64,000 nt of DNA from NCBI RefSeq assembly GCF_003400205.1, contig NZ_QUQV01000004.1, forward strand, positions 1-64,000. The letters run 5' to 3'. Below the pieces are notes generated by a model. That model searched no databases. It worked only from the letters and a program-made list of their open reading frames with translations, and had not been told where the DNA came from. This document shows positions 27,510-36,878 of this stretch, in pieces. How positions within the stretch are numbered: the first letter of the stretch is position 1; each line of letters starts with the position of its first letter. Position numbers and translations under genes: made by a program. This DNA is from Bacillus sp. HNG. Lineage in GTDB: Bacteria; Bacillota; Bacilli; Bacillales; Bacillaceae_L.

Positions 27510-29738
27510 TTAATTCATTTCAACCTGTACGTTTTCCTTCTTCATCTTAATGGCAAAATACCCAATTGTAATCGCCATGAAAGCAACCATATAGGTTAAG
27601 AGAATCAAGTTGTTATGCCACATGTAGGCAAAGTCACCACTTGATATAACCGCCTTAAACGACTGAACCGAATAAGTCATCGGTAACAGTGCGTTAATTG
27701 GTTGAAGTGCATTTGGAATTAATTCAAGTGGGAAGGTTCCAGCACTTGTTGTTAATTGTAAAATTAAGATCACAATCGCAATAAAGCGACCAGGGTCACC
27801 CATCATTGTAACAAGCATTTGAATTAAGGTTAAAAAGACAAAGCTTGTGATCAATGAAGTAATAAAGAATAATGGAATGCTAGCGACCTCAATTTTTAAT
27901 CCTTCTAGTAAAATGACATCCACTAGAATTGCCTGGATGGTGCCGACAATTGCCAACACCCCAAATTTGCTAAAGAACCAACGGAATGCATTTTTCGGTT
28001 GAATAACAGGTTCTTTAAGTTTAAACACAATTGACATGAGCAATGCACCCACAAATAAACCGAGTGAAATAAAATATGGTGCAAAGCCGGTTCCATAGTT
28101 AGGAACTGTGTTAATTTCTTGTTTTTTGACAGTGACAGGTTCACCCATCATGTCATAGGTTTCGTCATTCGCTTCAACAGAGTTTGCTTGTTCAGCACCT
28201 TCTGCTAGTTTCCCTGCAAGTTCAGATGAACCATCAGCTAGTTGAACCGTACCTTCTTCTAATTCCTTCGATCCTTCTGCAAGCTGTCCGGCACCATTTT
28301 GTAGTTGGGCAGCCCCGTTTGTTAATTGACCCATACCAGCTGTTAAATCTTGGGCGCCATTTTGAAGAGCGACCGAGCCGTTAAATAATTTTTCAATTCC
28401 TTGTTGTAGGCTGACTTGACCTTCATTAACCTGTTGTAGCCCTGCTAGTAATCGGTTAAAGGAAGGAGCGGTTTGAGAAGCTAATTGGTTTTCTAAGCCA
28501 GCTGTTGCTGCACCGAATTGTTGGTGTAAACCAGTTTTGAATTGACTAAAACCTTGATCTAATCCATTAGACACTCCCGCTGTTATGCTTGGTTTAAGCT
28601 GTTCGACCAATTGTTGTTCAAGTTGGCTTTGGAGTTCGCCTCTCGTTGGCTGTCCTTGTGTCATTTGGGCGATAAAAGCAGAGGCATGTGCCTCATCCAT
28701 AATTTGATTTTCAATTAGTGCAGCTTTTAGTTGCCCCATTTGTTGCGTTTGAGATGCAATCATTTGATCTGCCAATTTTTCAGACAGATTAGCTGCAATC
28801 CCATTTGTAAGCTGTGTGGAAAGACCAGTGCTAAGCTTTGTTTCTAGCTCATCAAGACCAACATCTACCTGTCCAACACTTTCGTTAAGTTGGGCGGTTA
28901 TGCCTTCAGCAATTTGCTTTGGAAGTTCGTCCTTCATAAGGGCAACCCCGTCTTGGACTTGATTTGTTCCATCTACTAAAGAAGGAAGTTTTTCATTCAC
29001 TTCGCCAAGCCCAGCTTTTACTTGGTCCGTTCCAGCTGCAAGATCGCTTGCACCTGACGACGCCTTTTTGACCCCATCTGTGAATTCTATTGATTTTGAG
29101 GCTAATACGGCTAAATTTTCTTCTAGCGTTTTTGAACCGTCATTAACCTTCACGGCACCTTCAGCTAGTTGTTCAGAACCGTCACTTGCTTGAGTTAATC
29201 CGTCTGCTAAGTCCTGAACCTTGTCAAACATCGTTTCAGCGTAAGTGGCTGTTACGTTTTTTGAGATTTCAGCCTTTATTTTTTCGATCGCTGTTTCTCC
29301 AATCTGTGAAGATAAAAAGTTTGTGCTTTCGTTTGGTACATATTTAAGCTCTAATTTTTGTGGATGGCTATCTAACAAAGTAGTTGCATTCGATGAAAAA
29401 TCTTCAGGAATCTCAACTAGTAAATAATAGTCCCTGTTTTCAAGTCCTTTATATCCATCTTTCTTAGACACAATATGAAACTTAAAATTGTTGTTATCCG
29501 AAAGCTTATCGGTCAGCTCTTTTCCAAGCTGTAAATCGTTTCCTTCGAAATTAGCTCCTGCATCCTCATTTACAATCGCTACCGGTAAATCCTCCATGTG
29601 GTCGTATGGATCCCAAAATGCCCAAAGGAACATTCCGGCATATAAAACCGGTACAAAAGCGACTGCTAAAATAGGAATAAGGATTTTTCGATTGGAAAGG
29701 ATGCTTTTTAATTCAGCAGAAAAGGATGATCCCTTCAT
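27510..29738 (-). CDS. YhgE/Pip domain membrane protein
   Basis: A 742-residue protein with an N-terminal membrane helix (about 17-38), a long extracellular region rich in heptad-like repeats (LTQASDGSEQLAEGAVKVNDGSKTL type), and a C-terminal bundle of five to six helices from about residue 545 of ABC-2-type permease fold. Family members include the lactococcal phage infection protein Pip and B. subtilis YhgE, and they resemble EsaA of type VII secretion. No other type VII gene is present. A TetR regulator with matching operators lies directly upstream. Likely an export-related membrane protein; substrate unknown. Confidence 0.88.
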   Translation of the reverse strand: MKGSSFSAELKSILSNRKILIPILAVAFVPVLYAGMFLWAFWDPYDHMEDLPVAIVNEDAGANFEGNDLQLGKELTDKLSDNNNFKFHIVSKKDGYKGLENRDYYLLVEIPEDFSSNATTLLDSHPQKLELKYVPNESTNFLSSQIGETAIEKIKAEISKNVTATYAETMFDKVQDLADGLTQASDGSEQLAEGAVKVNDGSKTLEENLAVLASKSIEFTDGVKKASSGASDLAAGTDQVKAGLGEVNEKLPSLVDGTNQVQDGVALMKDELPKQIAEGITAQLNESVGQVDVGLDELETKLSTGLSTQLTNGIAANLSEKLADQMIASQTQQMGQLKAALIENQIMDEAHASAFIAQMTQGQPTRGELQSQLEQQLVEQLKPSITAGVSNGLDQGFSQFKTGLHQQFGAATAGLENQLASQTAPSFNRLLAGLQQVNEGQVSLQQGIEKLFNGSVALQNGAQDLTAGMGQLTNGAAQLQNGAGQLAEGSKELEEGTVQLADGSSELAGKLAEGAEQANSVEANDETYDMMGEPVTVKKQEINTVPNYGTGFAPYFISLGLFVGALLMSIVFKLKEPVIQPKNAFRWFFSKFGVLAIVGTIQAILVDVILLEGLKIEVASIPLFFITSLITSFVFLTLIQMLVTMMGDPGRFIAIVILILQLTTSAGTFPLELIPNALQPINALLPMTYSVQSFKAVISSGDFAYMWHNNLILLTYMVAFMAITIGYFAIKMKKENVQVEMN

Positions 29739-29763
29739 ATAAAATTCCTCCTAAATAAATAAT

Positions 29764-29786
29764 TGACTATTTTGTTCAAATGGTCA
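29764..29786. promoter_or_regulatory. TetR operator upstream of yhgE-like gene
   Basis: Dyad TGACTATTT-TGTTC-AAATGGTCA (one mismatch between arms), 26 bases before the yhgE-like start. It has the same 9-5-9 layout as the site ahead of the TetR gene. Confidence 0.7.
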
Positions 29787-29836
29787 TTTTTAACCAAATA
29801 AGATGGGTACTCAATTTGAGGACCCTTGATATATGG

Positions 29837-30409
29837 CTATTTTTCCAATCCATTGAAGAAATACAGCTTAAATAGATTTGAGATTTCTTCTTTTTCAAGT
29901 GGCTCGTGATTTCGTTCCCAATCAAAAATTAACGAAACATAAAGCTTTAACATGACAAAAGCGGTGATTTCAGGGTTGCAAGGCTTGATCTCATCACGGT
30001 CAATGGCCTCTTGAATAATGCCTTTCATATAGTTGATAATGGCTTGCTCGACGCGTTGAACGACTTCAACAACAGCTTGCGTTCCAATATCTCTTTCTTC
30101 CTGAAATAGCTTGATTGTTAACTGGTGGGACTTACGAAATTCTAGCAATCGAAAGAGCACACGGTGTGCATTTTCATAAAAGGTACTATTTTTGTCCATC
30201 GCTTCTTCGGCTACAACCTTCATGTCCCTTATTAGAGTACTGACTATCTCGTCGAATAATTCCTCTTTATTTTTAAAAAAGGTATAAATCGTGCCTTTTC
30301 CAACATTCGCAAGCTTAGCAACTTGGTCCATTGTCGTCGCTTTGTATCCGAATAAAGAGAATGACTTTGTAGCAGCTTCGATGATGAGTTGTCTTCTATC
30401 AATTGCCAC
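29837..30409 (-). CDS. TetR-family repressor (YhgD-like)
   Basis: A 190-residue regulator with an N-terminal TetR helix-turn-helix (YKATTMDQVAKLANVGKGTIYTFF near residues 22-46) and a C-terminal ligand domain of unknown specificity. It is encoded upstream of the yhgE-like gene, as yhgD is with yhgE in B. subtilis. GTG 30409 is preferred because GGGGTGAT lies just upstream; GTG 30418 would overlap that site. Perfect dyads ahead of both genes suggest autoregulation plus control of yhgE. Confidence 0.88.
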   Translation of the reverse strand: MAIDRRQLIIEAATKSFSLFGYKATTMDQVAKLANVGKGTIYTFFKNKEELFDEIVSTLIRDMKVVAEEAMDKNSTFYENAHRVLFRLLEFRKSHQLTIKLFQEERDIGTQAVVEVVQRVEQAIINYMKGIIQEAIDRDEIKPCNPEITAFVMLKLYVSLIFDWERNHEPLEKEEISNLFKLYFFNGLEK

Positions 30410-30434
30410 CTTGATCACCCCATTTTTAGTAATG

Positions 30435-30457
30435 TGACCAAATGAGGAATTTGGTCA
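30435..30457. promoter_or_regulatory. TetR operator upstream of its own gene
   Basis: Perfect dyad TGACCAAAT-GAGGA-ATTTGGTCA, 26 bases upstream of the TetR gene start. Confidence 0.8.
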
Positions 30458-30616
30458 TTTAATTGACAACGAACAATATATCACATGAAAAATTGCATTG
30501 CAAGTATCCATTTATTGTTCACGTTAATAATAGTTTTAATAGAAAAAATGAAAACGATTAAACTTTTTTGTTGAAATTATATTTTGGTCATGCTAATATA
30601 AATCTTGTAAAGGGAA

Positions 30617-30643
30617 TGCAACCGTTTGCGCAAAGTTGCGCAA
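30617..30643. promoter_or_regulatory. LacI/cre-type operator plus doubled TTGCGCAA
   Basis: TGCAACCGTTTGCG (30617-30630) matches the cre/LacI consensus TGNAANCGNTNNCA in 13 of 14 positions. Two TTGCGCAA palindromes (30626 and 30636) follow. A second near-cre, TGCAAACGATTTCC, lies at 30751-30764. Both precede the alpha-glucoside importer, so MalR and/or CcpA control is likely. Confidence 0.6.
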
Positions 30644-30818
30644 ATGTGATATAACATGGTAAGTGTAGTAGTATCAAGGTTTTTTCAGTGTGAAATATGG
30701 TATTGTCGTTTTGTGTATGATTCACAAAGTTGACAATACATCTAAATTAATGCAAACGATTTCCTTAATTTGTGCAACGGTTCCTTCCTTTCAAAAATGA
30801 ACATATGGGGGTTTTACC

Positions 30819-32120
30819 ATGAAGGCAAAGAAAATTATCCCTACATTAATGGCACTATTAATTTTAATAAGTGTTGCACTTGTAGGATGTTCTTCAAAAG
30901 AAGAAGGCTCAAGCAAAAGTGAAAGCGGTTCAACAACTACAGTTGATATCTTCCAATTCAAAGTAGAATTCAAGGATCAATTTGAAACTGTTGCAAAACA
31001 ATACGAGGAATCACATGATGGAGTTAAAATTAACATCACAACTGTTGGTGGTGGAGAAGATTACGGTGCAGCACTTCGTTCAAAATTTGCTTCAGGAGAA
31101 GAGCCAACAATCTATAATATTGGTGGACCTCAAGACGTTGCAGACTGGGCGGACAGCCTAGCAGACCTTTCTGACACTGCTGCTGCTGATGCTGCATTAG
31201 AAGGAACTCTTGAAGGTGTTTCTCAAGACGGTAAAGTATTAGGACTTCCATTTAACCAAGAAGGATATGGATTAATTTACAATACTGCAGTTTTCGAAAA
31301 AGCTGGAATCAATCCAGATGAGATTACAACATTTGCTGCTTTAGAAGAAGCAGTTAAAACATTAGATAGCAAGAAAGATGAATTAGGTTTAGATGCAGTG
31401 TTTGCCCTACCGGGTAAAGAAAAATGGGTAACAGGCTTACATTTATCAAACACATTCTTATCTCCTGAATTTGAAGGAAATGTATTAGGAACTTTCGACT
31501 CTAAATCTGTAGAGTTTGAATATGGCGATGCATTTAAGAAAGTATTAGATTTACAAAATGAGTATTCTGTTCAACCAACAGTAAGCTTAGACTATGCAAT
31601 GCAAGTAGAAGAGCTATTCTCTACTGGTCGTGTAGCAATGATTCAACAAGGTAACTGGGTATATGGTTCAATCGCTGGTATTGATGAAGAGCTTGCAAAT
31701 AACGGTGTAAGTATTCTCCCAATTCCTGTTGAAGGCTACAAAGAAGATTCAATCCCAGTTGGTGTCCCAATGTATTGGGCTGTAAACAGTAACAAAGATG
31801 ATGCAGAAGTGAAGGCAGCAAAAGATTTCTTAGATTGGTTATACACTTCTGAAGAAGGAAAAACAGCTGTATTAGAAGACTTTAAATTCATCCCTGCATA
31901 TGAAGGATTTGACGCTTCAAAAGTTTCTGATCCACTAGGAAAAGCAGTATATGAGTATTCAACAGAAGGAAAAACAATTCCTTGGGTATTCATGGGCTAC
32001 CCAACTGGTTGGGGAGAGCAACAGCTTGGTGTAAATATTCAAAAATATATCAGTGGTGAAATGAGTTGGGATGACCTTGTGAAGGAATCTCAAAAAGCTT
32101 GGGAAGATTCAAGAAAATAA
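30819..32120 (+). CDS. Alpha-glucoside ABC importer, lipoprotein binding protein
   Basis: A 433-residue family 1 solute-binding protein with a lipoprotein signal (lipobox LVGC near residue 24). The mature region has ligand-site landmarks such as GLPFNQEGYGLIYN near residue 140 and MIQQGNWVYGSI near 275, as in MsmE/AglE-type binding proteins for alpha-glucosides. It heads the cluster with two permeases, a LacI regulator and two alpha-glucosidases, so its ligands are probably maltose- or isomaltose-type oligosaccharides or sucrose. A hairpin terminator separates it from the permeases. Confidence 0.87.
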   Translation: MKAKKIIPTLMALLILISVALVGCSSKEEGSSKSESGSTTTVDIFQFKVEFKDQFETVAKQYEESHDGVKINITTVGGGEDYGAALRSKFASGEEPTIYNIGGPQDVADWADSLADLSDTAAADAALEGTLEGVSQDGKVLGLPFNQEGYGLIYNTAVFEKAGINPDEITTFAALEEAVKTLDSKKDELGLDAVFALPGKEKWVTGLHLSNTFLSPEFEGNVLGTFDSKSVEFEYGDAFKKVLDLQNEYSVQPTVSLDYAMQVEELFSTGRVAMIQQGNWVYGSIAGIDEELANNGVSILPIPVEGYKEDSIPVGVPMYWAVNSNKDDAEVKAAKDFLDWLYTSEEGKTAVLEDFKFIPAYEGFDASKVSDPLGKAVYEYSTEGKTIPWVFMGYPTGWGEQQLGVNIQKYISGEMSWDDLVKESQKAWEDSRK

Positions 32121-32134
32121 GACTTTACAATCGA

Positions 32135-32170
32135 AAACAAGGCAGCACAACGTTGCTTTGTTTTCTTTTT
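32135..32170 (+). terminator. Partial terminator between binding protein and permeases
   Basis: AAAACAAGGCA...TGCTTTGTTTT stem followed by CTTTTT. It probably sets a higher level of binding-protein mRNA than permease mRNA. Confidence 0.75.
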
Positions 32171-32228
32171 AACAAAACGTTGACTCACTAAATGTTTCGG
32201 GATTTCGAGCAAATGGAGGAATTATATT

Positions 32229-33089
32229 ATGCGAAACCGGAATCTATGGTATTGGTTATTTTTAGCACCAACCTTATTGGCGCTTGCGGTTGTTGTAATC
32301 GTACCATTAATTTTTGGAACTTATTACTCTTTTACAAACTGGAATGGAATTAAGATTACCGAGTTTGTCGGACTTGAACACTATCAAAAGCTAATTCAGG
32401 ATAAAGAATTTATGGATTCCCTATGGTTTACCGTGAAATTCTCTGTTGTTTCTATCTTCCTAATTAACTTTTTCGGACTATCATTAGCTTTACTTGTTAC
32501 ACAAAAGCTTAAAACCAATAATATTTTACGTACTATCTTTTTCATGCCTAACTTAATTGGTGGACTAATTCTCGGATTTATTTGGCAATTTATTTTCATG
32601 AAGGTATTTGCGAGTATTGGAGATGTAACTGGTATTGCAGCGTTCAAAGGTTGGTTATCTACGGATACCACTGGTTTTTGGGCATTGGTTATTCTCATGA
32701 GTTGGCAAATGTCAGGTTATATCATGATCATCTATATTTCTTACCTAGAAAGTGTTCCACAAGAATTACTCGAAGCAGCAGAAATCGATGGAGCAAGCAG
32801 CTTCCAGCGTTTTAGAAATATCACGTTCCCTCTTGTTGCACCAGCGTTTACAGTTAGTTTGTTCTTAACGTTATCAAATACGTTTAAGCTTTATGACCAA
32901 AACCTAAGTTTAACAGGCGGTGGTCCATATAACTCAACACAAATGGTAGCAATGGAAATTTTCAAAACAGCATTCTCTGAAAATAATTACGCATATGGAC
33001 AGGCAAAAGCGATTATTTTCTTTCTGATTGTAGCAGCTATTTCATTAACACAGGTTTACATTAATAAGAAACGGGAGGTCGAAATGTAA
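32229..33089 (+). CDS. Alpha-glucoside ABC importer permease (MalF type)
   Basis: A 286-residue CUT1 permease with about six membrane helices. The EAA loop reads EAAEIDGASSFQRFRNI near residue 180. It overlaps the next permease gene by one base (TAATG), indicating translational coupling. Together with the binding protein it imports an alpha-glucoside. No cognate ATPase is encoded in the cluster. Confidence 0.9.
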   Translation: MRNRNLWYWLFLAPTLLALAVVVIVPLIFGTYYSFTNWNGIKITEFVGLEHYQKLIQDKEFMDSLWFTVKFSVVSIFLINFFGLSLALLVTQKLKTNNILRTIFFMPNLIGGLILGFIWQFIFMKVFASIGDVTGIAAFKGWLSTDTTGFWALVILMSWQMSGYIMIIYISYLESVPQELLEAAEIDGASSFQRFRNITFPLVAPAFTVSLFLTLSNTFKLYDQNLSLTGGGPYNSTQMVAMEIFKTAFSENNYAYGQAKAIIFFLIVAAISLTQVYINKKREVEM

Positions 33090-33910
33090 TGAAAAGTAAA
33101 AAACGAAATTTATATTTGCTTGAAATATTAGGCATTGTTCTTGGCCTCATTTGGCTCTCCCCTTTCTATTTAATGATCGTAAACTCATTTAAAACAAAAC
33201 GTGAAATTTTTACAGATACATTAAAACTACCGGATGTTTTTACATTTGATAACTATGTTCAAGCATTTGAAGAGCTTGATTTTATCCGCACCTTCTTTAA
33301 CTCCGTGCTAATCACGGTATTAGGTGTTGCAGTGATTGTTCTTTTTTCATCAATGGCAGCATATGCGTTAAACCGTCGGAAAGGAAAAATTAGCGGTCTG
33401 ATTTTCTTCCTGTTTATCGCGGCCATGCTAATTCCATTCCAATCAGTCATGATTCCATTAGTATCACTGTTTGGTAAATTTGATTTATTAAATCGATTTG
33501 GCATTATTTTCATGTATCTTGGTTTTGGTAGTAGTTTATCAATTTTCTTATATCATGGTTCCCTTCAGGGGATTTCAAAATCTTTGGATGAAGCCGCTAC
33601 TATTGACGGCGCAAACAGATGGCAAATTTTCTGGCACATCATTTTCCCGATGTTAAAGCCAATTTCAGTAACGGTAGCCATTTTAAATATCATTTGGATT
33701 TGGAATGACTATTTATTACCATCCCTTGTAATTAACCAAGAAGGAATGCATACAATTCCGTTGAAGATGTTCTTCTTCTTTGGTCAATATACAAAACAAT
33801 GGCATTTAGCTCTTGCAGGTTTAACGATAGCGATTATTCCGGTGATTCTTGTGTATTTCTTTATGCAAAAACACATTATCAAGGGGATTGCAGAAGGCTC
33901 TGTAAAGTAA
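33089..33910 (+). CDS. Alpha-glucoside ABC importer permease (MalG type)
   Basis: A 273-residue CUT1 permease with six predicted helices and the EAA loop DEAATIDGANRWQIFWHI near residue 168. Length is normal for MalG-type subunits, unlike the enlarged counterpart in the muropeptide cluster. It is translationally coupled to the upstream permease and followed by a terminator. Confidence 0.9.
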   Translation: MKSKKRNLYLLEILGIVLGLIWLSPFYLMIVNSFKTKREIFTDTLKLPDVFTFDNYVQAFEELDFIRTFFNSVLITVLGVAVIVLFSSMAAYALNRRKGKISGLIFFLFIAAMLIPFQSVMIPLVSLFGKFDLLNRFGIIFMYLGFGSSLSIFLYHGSLQGISKSLDEAATIDGANRWQIFWHIIFPMLKPISVTVAILNIIWIWNDYLLPSLVINQEGMHTIPLKMFFFFGQYTKQWHLALAGLTIAIIPVILVYFFMQKHIIKGIAEGSVK

Positions 33911-33921
33911 AATTGGATAAT

Positions 33922-33942
33922 CAAGGGGACTCCCCCTTTTTT
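33922..33942 (+). terminator. Terminator after the alpha-glucoside permeases
   Basis: AAGGGG-ACT-CCCCCTT stem followed by a T run. Confidence 0.75.
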
Positions 33943-33987
33943 AAAATAAAGATAATATAGTTTAAATATTATTAATGAGTTTATCTA

Positions 33988-34110
33988 TGTCTAGCTCCAG
34001 GCGCCATCGGCTCTATGGTCTAAGCCAATCGCTTCGGAAGGTAAAAAACACCTTCTGTCAGCGCTCGTCTTATGCTTTTCTCCGATAGGCGGGCGCCTTG
34101 CGCTTTTCTG
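33988..34110 (+). repeat. Dispersed structured repeat, copy A (short form)
   Basis: Begins TGTCTAGCTCCAGGCGCC and ends GGGCGCCTTGCGC, so its ends can pair (GGCGCC). Its first about 85 bases nearly match the minus strand of 42215-42130. It abuts the malR ribosome binding site and would form the malR leader. The type is familiar as an intergenic repeat in Bacillaceae; no name is assigned here. Confidence 0.8.
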
Positions 34111-34125
34111 ATATGGAGGGTATAT

Positions 34126-35145
34126 ATGGCTATTACGATTAAAGATGTCGCAAAAGAGGCAAATGTATCGCCATCCACTGTTTCAAGGGTTATTGCGGAT
34201 AACCCTCGAATAAGTGAAGAAACGAAAATACGCGTACGAGAAGCGATGGAAAAGCTCGGGTATCATCCCAACTTTACAGCGCGTAGTTTAGCTGTGAAAA
34301 GCACGGCAACAATTGGGGTTGTGATGCCATTCTCAGCATCCCATGTGCTCCAAGACCCCTTCTTCCCGGAAGTCATTAGAGGAATCAGTGTTCAAGCCCG
34401 CGAGCATAAGTACGGAATGTACCTTTCAACAGCTGGAACTGAAGAAGAGATCTTTGAGGAAGTTGTGGGGATGGTTCAAGGTCGCCGTGTGGATGGCTTA
34501 ATTCTCCTTTATTCTCGGACGGATGACCGCGTCATTAATTATCTACAGAAAATTGATTTTCCTTTTACAGTCATTGGTCGTCCAGTGCTTGGAGCAGAAC
34601 GTATTATCCATGTTGACAATGACAATATATATATTACAAAAGTTGTAACGGAATATCTGATTGGATTGGGACATACGAAAATTGCGTTTATTGGTTTTGA
34701 TGGCGACTTCGTGTTTATGCTGGACCGCCTCGAGGGGTATAAACAAGCTCTAAGTGAGTCAGGGATTCCTTTTAATGAGGACTATATCGTTCATAAACGT
34801 TCACTAAGCAAAGGGAAAGAGGCAATTAAGTCCTTTTTAAGATCTGTTGAGTCCCCTACTGCATTGGTTTGTACAGATGATTTTATCGCAATCGAGTTGA
34901 TGAGTCATTTTGAGGAAATGAATATTCGAGTGCCAGAGGATGTTTCAATCACAAGCTTCAACAATGTGTTACTTGCACAATATTCAAAGCCTCCCCTCAC
35001 TTCAGTGGATATTGATATTTTTCAGCTAGGAATGCAAGGTGCAAGTTGTTTACTTGAAAAAATAAAAGATCCGAATGTCCTACCGAAACGGATTACAATA
35101 CCGGCCAAGTTAATTGAACGAAAGTCGTGTGCACGGATTAAGTAG
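34126..35145 (+). CDS. LacI-family regulator, MalR-like
   Basis: A 339-residue repressor or activator with an N-terminal LacI helix-turn-helix (TIKDVAKEANVSPSTVSRVI) and hinge, then a periplasmic-binding-like sugar domain (about residues 60-335). It lies between the importer and the alpha-glucosidases, so it probably responds to maltose-type sugars and binds the LacI-like operators at 30617 and 30751. ATG 34126 follows ATGGAGGG; the longer frame from 34072 runs into the dispersed repeat and is not credible. Confidence 0.88.
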   Translation: MAITIKDVAKEANVSPSTVSRVIADNPRISEETKIRVREAMEKLGYHPNFTARSLAVKSTATIGVVMPFSASHVLQDPFFPEVIRGISVQAREHKYGMYLSTAGTEEEIFEEVVGMVQGRRVDGLILLYSRTDDRVINYLQKIDFPFTVIGRPVLGAERIIHVDNDNIYITKVVTEYLIGLGHTKIAFIGFDGDFVFMLDRLEGYKQALSESGIPFNEDYIVHKRSLSKGKEAIKSFLRSVESPTALVCTDDFIAIELMSHFEEMNIRVPEDVSITSFNNVLLAQYSKPPLTSVDIDIFQLGMQGASCLLEKIKDPNVLPKRITIPAKLIERKSCARIK

Positions 35146-35162
35146 AAAGTGGGGAATAGGAA

Positions 35163-36848
35163 ATGGGAAACAAAGCATGGTGGAAAGAAAGTGTTGTTTA
35201 TCAAATCTATCCAAGAAGCTTTAACGATACAAATGGTGACGGAATTGGGGATTTAAAGGGAATAACGGAAAAGCTTGATTACTTAAAGGATCTCGGCGTT
35301 GATGTTATCTGGCTCTCCCCTGTCTACGAGTCCCCAAATGATGACAACGGATATGACATTAGTAACTATCGCGAAATCATGAAGGAATTTGGTATGATGG
35401 CCGATTGGGATGAATTGCTTTCACAGATGCATGAACGCGGAATGAAGCTAATGATGGACTTAGTTGTCAATCATTCCTCCGATGAACATGAATGGTTCCA
35501 ACAGTCACGAAAGTCCAAGGATAACCCGTATCGGGATTACTATATTTGGCGTCCTGGTAAAGACGGAAAGGAACCGAATAATTGGGAGTCTGTCTTTAGT
35601 GGTTCAGCATGGGAATATGATGAACAAACCGATGAATACTTTTTACACCTATTTAGTAAAAAACAACCTGATTTGAATTGGGAGAATCCAAAGGTTCGTC
35701 AGGAAGTCTATGACCTGATGACGTTCTGGCTTGAAAAAGGAATTGATGGTTTTCGTATGGATGTAATCAATTTCATTTCAAAGGTACCTGGATTGCCAGA
35801 TGGTGAGCTTCAAGAAGGGAAAAAATATGCGTCTGGTGCACCGTATTATATGAATGGACCACGCATTCATGAATTTTTACAAGAAATGAATCAACAGGTT
35901 TTATCGAAATATGACATTATGACTGTTGGTGAAATGCCTGGTGTTACGGTCGATGAGGCCAAAGCTTACACAGGAGCAGACCGGAATGAGCTCAACATGG
36001 TCTTCCAATTCGAGCATATGGATTTAGACTCAGGCCCAACTGAAAAATGGGATGTACGTCCATTGAATTTACTAGATTTAAAGCAAAATATTACGAAATG
36101 GCAAAAGGGGCTTGAAGGTTCTGGCTGGAACAGCTTGTATTTAAACAATCATGATCAGCCTAGAATGGTATCCAGGTTCGCAGATGATGGTGAATATTGG
36201 GCAGAGTCAGCGAAAATGCTCGGAACGTTTTTGCATATGTTGCAGGGAACCCCATATATATATCAAGGTGAAGAAATTGGGATGACCAATGTTCAGTTCG
36301 ATTCGATTGACGATTACAAGGATATCGAAACTCTTAATATGTATAAGGAAAAAGTAGAGGCTGGTGTTGAACCGGAACAGATTATGCAGTCAATCTACGC
36401 AAAAGGAAGAGACAATGCGCGTACACCAATGCAGTGGGATGAAAGTGAAAATGCTGGGTTTACTACAGGAACACCATGGCTATCTGTGAATCCAAATTAT
36501 CATGAAATTAATGCAGAGAAACAAGTTGGCGATCCGAACTCTATTTTTACCTATTATCAAAAATTGATTAAGCTACGAAAACAGCATGAGATTATGGTGT
36601 ATGGCACCTATGATTTGCTGTTACCGGAGCATCCAACAATCTACGCGTATACTAGAATACTAGACAATGAAAAATTACTTGTAGTAACGAACTTTTCAAA
36701 AGAGAAATCATTATTTGAGCTACCAGAAGATTGTAGCTACAAAACACAAGAATTATTGATTAGCAATTATGAAGTAGACCGAAATGAATCAATTGAAAAA
36801 ATAGAATTAAAGCCTTACGAGGCAAGAGTATATCGGTTAACGATCTGA
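35163..36848 (+). CDS. GH13 oligo-1,6-glucosidase-type alpha-glucosidase
   Basis: A 561-residue cytoplasmic GH13 enzyme hydrolysing alpha-glucosides. Conserved regions: DLVVNHSSDEH (region I), GFRMDVINFISK (region II, Asp nucleophile), VGEMPG (region III, Glu acid/base) and NNHDQPR (region IV, transition-state Asp). The residue after the nucleophile is Val, which in this family favours alpha-1,6 bonds (isomaltose, panose). No signal peptide. It is followed 30 bases later by a paralogue and preceded by malR. Confidence 0.9.
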   Translation: MGNKAWWKESVVYQIYPRSFNDTNGDGIGDLKGITEKLDYLKDLGVDVIWLSPVYESPNDDNGYDISNYREIMKEFGMMADWDELLSQMHERGMKLMMDLVVNHSSDEHEWFQQSRKSKDNPYRDYYIWRPGKDGKEPNNWESVFSGSAWEYDEQTDEYFLHLFSKKQPDLNWENPKVRQEVYDLMTFWLEKGIDGFRMDVINFISKVPGLPDGELQEGKKYASGAPYYMNGPRIHEFLQEMNQQVLSKYDIMTVGEMPGVTVDEAKAYTGADRNELNMVFQFEHMDLDSGPTEKWDVRPLNLLDLKQNITKWQKGLEGSGWNSLYLNNHDQPRMVSRFADDGEYWAESAKMLGTFLHMLQGTPYIYQGEEIGMTNVQFDSIDDYKDIETLNMYKEKVEAGVEPEQIMQSIYAKGRDNARTPMQWDESENAGFTTGTPWLSVNPNYHEINAEKQVGDPNSIFTYYQKLIKLRKQHEIMVYGTYDLLLPEHPTIYAYTRILDNEKLLVVTNFSKEKSLFELPEDCSYKTQELLISNYEVDRNESIEKIELKPYEARVYRLTI

Positions 36849-36878
36849 GTAGAAATGCAAAAAGAAGAGGGATAAAAA

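Noticed and set aside
34072-34125. Upstream extension of the LacI regulator
   Set aside because: It translates the dispersed repeat; the ATG at 34126 has a clear ribosome site and gives the normal LacI N terminus.
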